From an uncultured Campylobacter sp. (GTDB taxonomy: Bacteria > Campylobacterota > Campylobacteria > Campylobacterales > Campylobacteraceae): a DNA stretch of 12,953 nt. The DNA lies in NCBI GenBank assembly GCA_937896205.1, contig CALBNA010000113.1, positions 1 through 12,953 on the forward strand, in the 5' to 3' direction. Made by a program: the position numbers and the translations under genes. The notes beneath the pieces are model-generated. The model searched no databases, had not been told where the DNA came from, and saw only the letters and a program-made list of their open reading frames with translations. Positions 1 through 6,073 of the stretch are shown here, in pieces; positions within the stretch are counted from its first letter, which is position 1, and each line of letters begins with the position of its first letter.

Positions 1-61
1 AACGCAACGCGTGGTAATGCCGCGAAAGCGGGATTTTTCCTTTAAATTTGAAGATCGAATT
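1..61. other. Left edge, no assignable gene
   Basis: This stretch lies downstream of mrdA. On the plus strand two frames run in from the left edge and close soon after, with a TAA at 15-17 or a TAA at 43-45; a third stays open into the mrdA antisense. Any of them could be the last codons of a converging plus-strand gene, but too little is present to identify it. On the minus strand I see no start codon with a ribosome binding site after the mrdA stop. Confidence 0.3.
20..38 (+). terminator. Possible intrinsic terminator of a gene left of the window
   Basis: A short hairpin, CCGC-GAAA-GCGG (20-31), has a GNRA-type tetraloop and is followed by G, A and five T residues on the plus strand. The minus-strand reading has no T tract, so it would serve a gene entering from the left and converging on mrdA. 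The stem has only four base pairs, so this is a weak call. Confidence 0.3.
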
Positions 62-1915
62 TTAATTTTTATTCTTTTTTTCTGCAGCCGCAGCCTCGGT
101 ATCTGCTAGCGAGGTGATTTCGTATTTTTGATCGATGTAGCCCATTTCTAGTAGTTTATTAAAAATTTTAGCCGTGAGAGGTCCGGCAGCCAGACCGCCG
201 TGTCCGCCGTGCTCGATGATAACGGTAACGGCATATCTAGGCTCCTCGTACGGTCCATAAGTCGTGACCCACGCATGCGAGCGGCGCAGATACTCCATGT
301 CCTCTTCTTTCATACGCTTTTTTTCGGCCTGCGAGATACCCACGACCTGCGCGGTACCCGTTTTTGCCGCTAGCGTGAGTTTTGCCTCTTTAAAATATTT
401 ATGCGCGGTACCTTTTTTATGATTTACGACCTCATACATCGCCTTTTGGACATACGGCAACTGCTTTTTCTCAAACGGCGTGAGGATATCATCGGTAGGC
501 TCAAATTTAACCTCCTCGCCGTTTACGCTACGTAAAAAATGCGGGACGATATTTTTCCCCGTCGCCAGGATACCCGTATAGCGCACCACCTGCATCGGCG
601 TCACGAGGAAGTTGCCCTGTCCGATCGAGGTGATCAGCGTCTCGCCCTGATACCACGGCTGAGCGTATTTTTGCATCTTCCACTCGCGTCCTGGCACGAT
701 ACCGACAAATTCGTTAGGCAGATCCACCCCACTTTTTTGCCCAAAACCTAGCCGCTCTAAAACCGGGGTTATAGCGTCGATACCGACCTTTAAGCTGCCT
801 TTATAAAAATAATCGTCGCAGCTCTCGCGGATGGCCGAGTTCATATCCATAAAACCGTGTCCGTAGACGTTCCAGCAACGGAAATTTCGCCCTCCAAGCT
901 CAAACGAGCCCGAGCAAAAATACCCATCGGAGCGGTTCATCTTACCGGTATCCAAAAACGCCATCGCCACGCCCATTTTTATAACCGAACCCGGCGGATA
1001 AAGGCCGTTTACGAGCTTGTTTGTGAATGGATGATCGATACTTTTAACAAGCTCGTCCCATTTAGCCTGCGATAACCCCGTAACAAACGGATTTAAATCA
1101 TACTCTGGAAAGCTGCCCGCAGCCAGTATCGAGCCGTCTCTCACGTCCATCACGATGATGACGCCCGCGTTATCGCCGAAAATTTCCTCGATGTATTTTT
1201 GCATCTCAAGGTCGATCGTAAGCGATATATCCGAGCTTTGCGGGTAGCTCACTGATATCTCCTCGACCTCCTGATTTAGCGCGTTTACTTTTATCTTTCG
1301 CACGCCCTCTTGACCCTGCAAGACGGAGTTATAAAAGCGCTCCGTGCCGCTTCTGCCCGTGTGATTGGTTAGCTTTGCGACGGGGTCGGATTCGACGTCT
1401 TGCTGGTTTGCCCGGCCGACGTAGCCGATGATGTGCGAAGCTAGGTTATTGTAGGGATAGTGGCGCTTGGATGCCGGTTTGACCTCCAAATTTTCTCGCA
1501 GCGATAGTTCGGCGATGCGCGGTATCATCTTATCGTAGTCCATAAAATCGATAATCTGAATGAAATCTTGGTTATAAGGCGAGTCGGCCTTGATGTATTC
1601 GCGCTTTAGCTTCGTGACGTTTAGATCCTCGAATAAATTTTGCAAATTTGCAAGCTCAGCGTCTAAAATCTCCGCCCTCTTGCCGCTCAGGTGCGGCTTT
1701 AACGCGACGGAAAAACCGAGGCGATTTACCGCCATCGGACGGCCTTTGGCGTCTAAAATCAGCCCCCTGACGGGAGCTAGATACTGCGTTTTTACAGCAT
1801 TTTGCTCGGCGATCTCCTCGTAAAAGTCGTTTGATTTGACGCTAAGATAATAAACGCGCACCAGCAAAAGCACCCAGACGCTAAATATAATGCCAAAGAC
1901 TATGCGCATCCTCAT
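62..1915 (-). CDS. mrdA: Penicillin-binding protein 2 (elongation transpeptidase)
   Basis: Class B penicillin-binding protein of 617 residues that cross-links peptidoglycan during side-wall growth as partner of RodA in the elongasome. One N-terminal membrane segment (about residues 5-20) is followed by the dimerisation or pedestal region, containing the PVRGLILDAKGRP stretch at 48-60, and then the transpeptidase domain. All three active-site motifs are visible: SVIK with nucleophile Ser310 (310-313, within YPPGSVIK), SCD (365-367, the SxD form usual in PBP2) and KTGT (518-521). Length fits the family. The start ATG overlaps the stop of the upstream membrane-protein gene as ATGA, which suggests translational coupling. 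The tail after KTGT is short and lysine/alanine rich. No rodA follows within the window. A PBP3/FtsI identity is less likely given the SxD motif and the mreD-like neighbour. Confidence 0.95.
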   Translation of the reverse strand: MRMRIVFGIIFSVWVLLLVRVYYLSVKSNDFYEEIAEQNAVKTQYLAPVRGLILDAKGRPMAVNRLGFSVALKPHLSGKRAEILDAELANLQNLFEDLNVTKLKREYIKADSPYNQDFIQIIDFMDYDKMIPRIAELSLRENLEVKPASKRHYPYNNLASHIIGYVGRANQQDVESDPVAKLTNHTGRSGTERFYNSVLQGQEGVRKIKVNALNQEVEEISVSYPQSSDISLTIDLEMQKYIEEIFGDNAGVIIVMDVRDGSILAAGSFPEYDLNPFVTGLSQAKWDELVKSIDHPFTNKLVNGLYPPGSVIKMGVAMAFLDTGKMNRSDGYFCSGSFELGGRNFRCWNVYGHGFMDMNSAIRESCDDYFYKGSLKVGIDAITPVLERLGFGQKSGVDLPNEFVGIVPGREWKMQKYAQPWYQGETLITSIGQGNFLVTPMQVVRYTGILATGKNIVPHFLRSVNGEEVKFEPTDDILTPFEKKQLPYVQKAMYEVVNHKKGTAHKYFKEAKLTLAAKTGTAQVVGISQAEKKRMKEEDMEYLRRSHAWVTTYGPYEEPRYAVTVIIEHGGHGGLAAGPLTAKIFNKLLEMGYIDQKYEITSLADTEAAAAEKKNKN

Positions 1916-2415
1916 AAGCGTCCCCTAAACAAAACTACCGCCAAAACAGACTCCACGCCGATGTAGATTAGGTACTCGTAGTCAAATTTTAACATAGGCA
2001 AATTTGCCGCGTATGAGATAAAAGAGCTGGTCGCGCAGGTCCAAACGTAGCCGCTAGCGACGAATCCCGCCGCCAAAAGCTCTCTTGATTTTAGCGTAAC
2101 GATGAGCCAATCGGACATAAAATGATAAAAAAGCATAAACGCGATCACCGCTGAAAACAGCGCAAACCCGTGCGCCTGCTCGGCAAAAGTAAGGTAAAAT
2201 AGACAAAAATACCACTCCTTGCCAAACTCTTTGAGAGTCTTTTGTTTCTGCAAGGTTAGCATGATCATGTAGGTAAAAAATATCCCGATAAGAGGCGGCA
2301 GATACGCAAATACGGTCGTTATGCTCTGATAAAAAATGAGAAAAGCAACCCAAGCAAGCTGCTTTAAAAATCGCTTCTCTGCGCCCAATCTTCGCATTGC
2401 CGCACTCGTTTGCAT
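1912..2415 (-). CDS. Small polytopic membrane protein, probable divergent MreD
   Basis: A 167-residue hydrophobic protein with about five membrane segments by eye (roughly residues 19-38, 41-55, 83-106, 112-132 and 146-163) and a basic N-terminus. I do not recognise it by motif. The length, segment count and position directly upstream of mrdA, with a 4-base ATGA overlap, fit MreD, the small membrane subunit of the rod-shape machinery that in many bacteria lies just before the PBP2 gene. That assignment is inference from context and topology. The start at 2415 has no clear Shine-Dalgarno sequence; an in-frame ATG at 2397 (residue 7) is an alternative with only a weak GAG upstream. The gene is preceded by a 118-base AT-rich gap, so this pair may have its own promoter. 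Confidence 0.8.
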   Translation of the reverse strand: MQTSAAMRRLGAEKRFLKQLAWVAFLIFYQSITTVFAYLPPLIGIFFTYMIMLTLQKQKTLKEFGKEWYFCLFYLTFAEQAHGFALFSAVIAFMLFYHFMSDWLIVTLKSRELLAAGFVASGYVWTCATSSFISYAANLPMLKFDYEYLIYIGVESVLAVVLFRGRL

Positions 2416-2432
2416 TGTTATATGTTTTTAGC

Positions 2433-2478
2433 TAAATTTATAAATTTGGCTTTGGCGGCGCTTAAATTTGTAAATTTA
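2433..2478. repeat. Pair of 16-base AT-rich repeats built on TAAATTT
   Basis: Two near-identical 16-base units (2433-2448 and 2463-2478) each consist of two TAAATTT words 8 bases apart, and the units begin 30 bases apart. Two further AAATTT words follow at 2485 and 2507. AAATTT is self-complementary and frequent throughout the window, so the pair may be composition rather than function, but its density here, between ysxC and the mreD-like gene, is the highest in the window. It could act as bent promoter DNA or an operator. Confidence 0.4.
2437..2442 (-). promoter_or_regulatory. Possible -10 element for the mreD-like/mrdA pair
   Basis: Read on the minus strand this is TATAAA, 21 bases before the ATG at 2415, in a very AT-rich stretch with phased A/T tracts. 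Campylobacter sigma-70 promoters usually show a -10 box and AT-rich upstream DNA without a clear -35, which is all that is visible here. In DNA of this composition such a match can easily arise by chance. Confidence 0.25.
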
Positions 2479-2496
2479 GTTAGAAAATTTGATGGT

Positions 2497-2526
2497 AAAA
2501 ATGCCAAAATTTGCCTGTGGCTTTTT
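2497..2526 (-). terminator. Possible two-way intrinsic terminator after ysxC
   Basis: On the plus strand the sequence reads A5, an unpaired T, GCCA, an 11-base loop, TGGC, T5. That gives nine pairs with one bulge, and a T tract on the 3' side in either orientation. It begins seven bases beyond the ysxC stop codon, so it could end or attenuate the long envelope operon before the mreD-like gene. The GC part of the stem is only four pairs, so termination may be partial. Confidence 0.4.
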
Positions 2527-2533
2527 GATTTCA

Positions 2534-3157
2534 TTACAGCCCCAGCGCGTTTAGATATATAAGCTCGTTTGCCTTTTCTACGCCTATTTTTTTAAGCGCC
2601 GAAACGAAATGCGCGCCCGGATAGACCTTTAAAACCGCGCTTTTTTGGCTTTGATTTAGCTTGTCTGATTTTGTGAGGAAATTTAAAATCTTTTGGTCGG
2701 GGCGCAAGAAGCTTTGCAAATAGTCGTTTACGTCCCTATCTATTTGCATATCAAATTGGCGCGAGTCGATGAGGTGCACGAAAAGCTTGATGTTGGCTCT
2801 AAATTTTAGGTACTCGTCGAGGTTTTTTCTCCACTGCGCATGCATACTTTTGGCAACTTTGGCGTATCCAAAGCCAGGCAGATCGACGAAAGTCAAATTT
2901 GCCCTCTCCTCGCTTGGCTCGCCTTGCTCGTTTTTGACGCCACGCGCATACTCGACCTCGAAAAAATTTATGAGGCGCGTTTTGCCTGGCGTCGAGCTGC
3001 TCTTGGCCAGGCCTTTTTGATTTACGAGAGCGTTTATGAGGCTGCTTTTGCCCACGTTTGAGCGCCCCAGAAACGCCACTTCGCTAGAGTTTGCAGGCGG
3101 AGCTAGCGAGATGTCGGGCGCTGAAACTAGAAATTTTGCGTTTAAAACGCGGATCAC
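2534..3157 (-). CDS. ysxC: YsxC/EngB ribosome-assembly GTPase
   Basis: TRAFAC-class GTPase of the EngB/YihA/YsxC family (207 residues), required in several bacteria for late assembly of the 50S ribosomal subunit. The G motifs are all present: G1 GRSNVGKS (31-38), G2 region STPGKT (55-60), G3 DLPG (92-95), G4 TKSD (162-165) and G5 SAL (186-188). Length is typical. A hydrophilic stretch of about 16 extra residues lies between the conserved NFFEV and VDLPG segments (about 71-86). The start is GTG, overlapping the lptA stop as GTGA, which implies coupling to LptA translation. It is the last gene of the packed unit before an AT-rich gap. The family assignment is secure. Confidence 0.95.
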   Translation of the reverse strand: MIRVLNAKFLVSAPDISLAPPANSSEVAFLGRSNVGKSSLINALVNQKGLAKSSSTPGKTRLINFFEVEYARGVKNEQGEPSEERANLTFVDLPGFGYAKVAKSMHAQWRKNLDEYLKFRANIKLFVHLIDSRQFDMQIDRDVNDYLQSFLRPDQKILNFLTKSDKLNQSQKSAVLKVYPGAHFVSALKKIGVEKANELIYLNALGL

Positions 3158-3630
3158 TTTTTGTCCTCAACCTGGAATATAAATTTGACCGGCTCTTTTT
3201 TGCCGCTGTTTACGTTGTACGTGCCGCTGTTTTGATTGACCGTGATCTTTTCGCCATAGACTTTTTTATCAGTCTCTATCTCGTGCAAAAAGCCGTTGCC
3301 GTTTATCGTATATAAATTTGGCGCAGGTTCGTAAATAAGCTCGCTACCGCTACCGTCGTATGTTTTATTTTTGATAAATACTCTAAATTTGGCGTTGCCG
3401 GAAGCGACGTATTTTAGCGGATTTCGCTTTTTGTCGAAATATATCACTACCAAATTTGCAGTGAGCGTATCCTTGCCTTTTTTAATATTTACATTGCCTT
3501 TAAATTCGCTTATTTGTTTGCCTTCGTCAGCATAAAACTCGTCCGCTGTGATCTCCACCTGCTCTGCTAAAAGCGGTAAAGCGCTAAGCGCCAAAACTAA
3601 AGCCACTTTTTTAAAACCAAAATTTATCAT
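3154..3630 (-). CDS. lptA: LptA, periplasmic LPS-transport bridge protein
   Basis: A 158-residue exported protein with a clear Sec signal peptide (basic Lys7-Lys8, hydrophobic 9-21, likely cleavage after LLA at about 22). The mature part is a single OstA/LptA-type beta-jellyroll domain, recognisable from alternating beta strands such as VEITADEFYADEG and FKGNVNIKKGKDTLTA. LptA multimers form the periplasmic bridge that carries LPS from LptC to LptD. The ATG at 3630 lies 8 bases after the lptC stop, with an AGGA ribosome binding site overlapping that stop. Its end overlaps ysxC by 4 bases. The domain is poorly conserved in sequence, so the name leans partly on the neighbouring lptC and kdsC. 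Confidence 0.88.
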   Translation of the reverse strand: MINFGFKKVALVLALSALPLLAEQVEITADEFYADEGKQISEFKGNVNIKKGKDTLTANLVVIYFDKKRNPLKYVASGNAKFRVFIKNKTYDGSGSELIYEPAPNLYTINGNGFLHEIETDKKVYGEKITVNQNSGTYNVNSGKKEPVKFIFQVEDKK

Positions 3631-3638
3631 TTTCCGTC

Positions 3639-4166
3639 CTATCTTTTTCTATCTTGCTCTATCAAAGCAAAGGCCTTTTTGATATAAGCTTTTTTTAACT
3701 CAAAGTCATAAACCAGGGCTTTGCCGACTATTTTATCTTCGTTCTTCGTTAGCGTAAAAGGCGTTTGCGTAGTAGCTACTTTAGTGGCAGTACTATAAAT
3801 GACCTCTTCTGATAAAAAGGTCAAATTTTCATTATTTGCATAGCGCGCGTTACCCTTAAGTATAATTCGACCGCCGTTATAAAACGCTTTATCGGAGCTC
3901 ACGTTATGCTCTTTGTTATCTTTAAAAATTTCCGCTCTAAATTTTATAAATTCGTCAAATTCGGAGTATCTATTCCACGTATCGGCTTCATATCTGGCAT
4001 TTACTACAGTAGCATTCATCTCGTAGTCTGTGACTGCGTTCATCTGCATGTTTGTAGTCACTTCGCCGCCCTTTAAGAGCTCGCTATAGTAAGGCTCCTC
4101 AATCGCCAAATAAACCATCGCCACGCTAAAAACGCTGACGACTAGGTAAAAAATCCTTATAACCAA
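3639..4166 (-). CDS. lptC: LptC, inner-membrane-anchored LPS-transport protein
   Basis: A 175-residue protein with one N-terminal membrane anchor (about residues 3-22) and a periplasmic domain of repeated beta strands with the LptC-type pattern (AEIFKDNKEHNVSSDKAFY followed by GGRIILKGNARYA). LptC receives LPS from the LptBFG transporter and hands it to LptA, whose gene follows. The start is probably TTG at 4164-4166: an in-frame TAA lies two codons upstream, and the next candidates (GTG and ATG about 15-17 codons in) would destroy the membrane anchor. It overlaps the end of kdsC by 10 bases, so coupling to kdsC translation probably helps the weak start. Family similarity is low, as is usual for LptC, and context supports the call. 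Confidence 0.85.
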   Translation of the reverse strand: MVIRIFYLVVSVFSVAMVYLAIEEPYYSELLKGGEVTTNMQMNAVTDYEMNATVVNARYEADTWNRYSEFDEFIKFRAEIFKDNKEHNVSSDKAFYNGGRIILKGNARYANNENLTFLSEEVIYSTATKVATTQTPFTLTKNEDKIVGKALVYDFELKKAYIKKAFALIEQDRKR

Positions 4167-4645
4167 CGCTTAGCCCACTCTTGCATTAAGCCCTCGCTGC
4201 GGATAAGTATCTCTATCATCTCGCGCACCGCACCGTTGCCGCCTTTGTAGTCTAGTTTCGTTCTTACTTCAAGCTCTTTGATCGCATTTTTTGGCTTAAA
4301 GCTCCATCCGACGCTTTTTAGTAGCTTGTAGTCGTTGTAATCATCGCCTATAGCCGCAGCGTTTTCAAACTCCAGCCCTTCAAATTCTAGTATCTTTTTT
4401 GCGACTTCAAGCTTATCGCTAACGCCTTGATAGACATGCGTTATCTTTAGATCCTGCGCCCTTTTTTCGACGATAGGCGAGCTTCTGCCAGTGATGATCG
4501 CGACTTTTTTACCGAGCTTTAGCCAGCTCTCGATAGCGTATCCATCCTTAACGTCAAAAAATTTAAGCTCGTCGCCGCTTGGGCTATAAACGATCTTGCC
4601 GTCGGTTAGACAGCCGTCGACGTCTAAAAATATAATCTCTATCAT
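4157..4645 (-). CDS. kdsC: KdsC, Kdo 8-phosphate phosphatase (HAD superfamily)
   Basis: A 162-residue cap-less (C0) HAD phosphatase that removes phosphate from 3-deoxy-D-manno-octulosonate 8-phosphate, the step before CMP-Kdo formation for the LPS inner core. HAD motif I is DVDGCLTDG (nucleophile Asp8, general acid Asp10), motif II is ITGRSS (51-56), motif III includes Lys78 and motif IV is GDDYND (100-105). The CLTDG form after the catalytic aspartates is typical of KdsC. It is somewhat shorter than E. coli KdsC (about 188), lacking N-terminal extra residues. Its ATG overlaps the hisB stop as ATGA and its end overlaps lptC. A histidinol-phosphatase role, suggested by hisB next door, is not supported by the motifs. 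Confidence 0.93.
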   Translation of the reverse strand: MIEIIFLDVDGCLTDGKIVYSPSGDELKFFDVKDGYAIESWLKLGKKVAIITGRSSPIVEKRAQDLKITHVYQGVSDKLEVAKKILEFEGLEFENAAAIGDDYNDYKLLKSVGWSFKPKNAIKELEVRTKLDYKGGNGAVREMIEILIRSEGLMQEWAKRWL

Positions 4646-5205
4646 AGCACGCCTTTCGTGCTAGGTACGCCGACTCTGGAGTTTTTAGCCAGGGCTCTTC
4701 TTAGCGCGACGGCACAGGCTTTAAAGCTAGCTTCCAAAATATGGTGAGAGTTTCGTCCGCGAATTTTAGCGATATGTAGCGTGATTGCGGCATTAAACGC
4801 TAGGGCTTGGAAAAATTCGTTCGCCAGCTCTACGTCAAATTCTCCGACTTTGCCCTCGTTTATACTTTCATATACCAAAAACGGACGGTTTGAAAGATCA
4901 AGAGCGCAGTTTACCGCCGCCTCGTCCATCACCACAGTCGCTTCGCCAAATCTCTCCACGCCGCTAAGCGGATAAATTTGCTCGCGCAAAGCCTGTCCGA
5001 TAACGATACCCACGTCCTCCACGCTATGATGGAAATCCACATGCAAATCACCCTTGCAAACAAGCTTCATATCAAAAAGCGCATGCTTGCAAAAGGCCTC
5101 GAGCATGTGGTCAAAAAATCCTATGCCCGTGCTTATCTCGGATTTGCCACTGCCGTAAATTTCAAGCTCTAGGCTGATATCCGTCTCTTTTGTCTTTCTT
5201 TGCAT
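4642..5205 (-). CDS. hisB: Imidazoleglycerol-phosphate dehydratase
   Basis: A monofunctional dehydratase of 187 residues that turns imidazole glycerol phosphate into imidazole acetol phosphate in histidine synthesis. The family's metal-binding His/Glu clusters are visible: FFDHML (30-35), HHSVED (59-64) and SHHILE (153-158), plus a conserved DLSNRPF (103-109, usually DLSGRP). There is no N-terminal HAD domain, unlike the two-domain HisB of E. coli. The gene sits between rlpA and kdsC, far from any other his gene in the window. It starts one base after the rlpA stop, with GAGGGAA as ribosome binding site inside the end of rlpA, and overlaps kdsC by 4 bases. The enzyme looks intact. Confidence 0.95.
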   Translation of the reverse strand: MQRKTKETDISLELEIYGSGKSEISTGIGFFDHMLEAFCKHALFDMKLVCKGDLHVDFHHSVEDVGIVIGQALREQIYPLSGVERFGEATVVMDEAAVNCALDLSNRPFLVYESINEGKVGEFDVELANEFFQALAFNAAITLHIAKIRGRNSHHILEASFKACAVALRRALAKNSRVGVPSTKGVL

Positions 5206-5206
5206 C

Positions 5207-6073
5207 TTATTCCCTCACGAAAAATGCGCCCGAGATATGCCCTGCGCTTATGAAGTCTTTTGCTTCTTCTTCGCTTCTAAAGCCGCTTATAAATACCCTG
5301 TAAATTTTACCGCTGTCAAGATCATACGACTTTATAACAGTATCATAGGCGCCGTTGCCGTATTGTCCAGCGTGCTGCCGTTTATGAGCGTTTGCGCCAC
5401 TTAAATTTTTAAATGCGCCGATTTGCACCATAAAAATACCGCCGACAAAAGACTGTTGTTGCGGTTGCGCTTTAGTTTGAGTGCTTGTTTTTTGCGAGCC
5501 GCTAGGTTGTTTTGAACTAGGCTGAGAGGATGCTACAACAGCTCCGCCGACGTTGCCGTTAAAGCCAACAACCTCTAGTAAAACGGGGGCCGTGCCGGCG
5601 TTAAATACATCAAGCTTAACCGCGCCGGTTTTTGACAAATCTATCACGCGACCTGCCACGAAAGGGCCTCGGTCGTTTATACGCACGATGATGTTTTTAC
5701 CGTTTTTTATATTCGTCACGCGCACCATAGTGTTCATCGGCAGAGTCTTATGCGCCGCCGTCATAGCATGCATATCGTAAGTCTCACCGTTTGACGTCTT
5801 TTTACCGTGAAAATCCGGACCGTACCAACTGGCTATACCGCTAGCCCTATCACCGACCTTCACTACGGTCGGATAATAGGTTTTTCCGTTTATGGTATAC
5901 GGGCGCATGGTTGCTTCATGCACACCTTTTGAACTGTTTATTTTGCCGCTTTTTTTTGAGCCGCCGCTAGCGGTAATCCCGCCGGAAGGCGAGGTCAAGA
6001 ACGAACAGCCGCTCATAAAAAATACAAAAAATAGACTAAAAAATATAAATTTAGCCCTACTCGGTTGCGGCAA
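5207..6073 (-). CDS. rlpA: RlpA-type septal lipoprotein with SPOR domain
   Basis: Lipoprotein of 288 residues. The signal peptide ends in lipobox MSGC (lipid-modified Cys23). A low-complexity linker leads to a double-psi beta-barrel RlpA domain (about 75-170), which starts with ASWYG and holds the residues linked to lytic activity in Pseudomonas RlpA (Glu97 of NGETYD and Asp134 of NDRGPF); a Ser/Gln/Lys/Thr-rich linker and a C-terminal SPOR domain (about 213-288) follow. SPOR domains bind peptidoglycan lacking stem peptides at division sites, the substrate RlpA cleaves. No ATG gives a full signal peptide. I chose TTG at 6071-6073 because GGAG lies six bases upstream; TTG at 6083-6085 would add four residues (MEPN) and has no ribosome binding site. 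Either start overlaps the mltD stop. Confidence 0.93.
   Translation of the reverse strand: MPQPSRAKFIFFSLFFVFFMSGCSFLTSPSGGITASGGSKKSGKINSSKGVHEATMRPYTINGKTYYPTVVKVGDRASGIASWYGPDFHGKKTSNGETYDMHAMTAAHKTLPMNTMVRVTNIKNGKNIIVRINDRGPFVAGRVIDLSKTGAVKLDVFNAGTAPVLLEVVGFNGNVGGAVVASSQPSSKQPSGSQKTSTQTKAQPQQQSFVGGIFMVQIGAFKNLSGANAHKRQHAGQYGNGAYDTVIKSYDLDSGKIYRVFISGFRSEEEAKDFISAGHISGAFFVRE

Noticed and set aside
2054..2353. Alternative minus-strand frame of 99 codons inside the mreD-like gene
   Set aside because: It lies in another frame of a longer, strongly hydrophobic coding frame that couples directly to mrdA, and shows no recognisable features of its own.
4157..5205. HAD phosphatase plus dehydratase read as a split bifunctional HisB
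   Set aside because: The HAD protein has the KdsC-type DVDGCLTDG motif and KdsC-like size, and is followed by lptC and lptA. It lacks the DRDGT-type motif and cysteine-rich zinc site of the HisB phosphatase domain.
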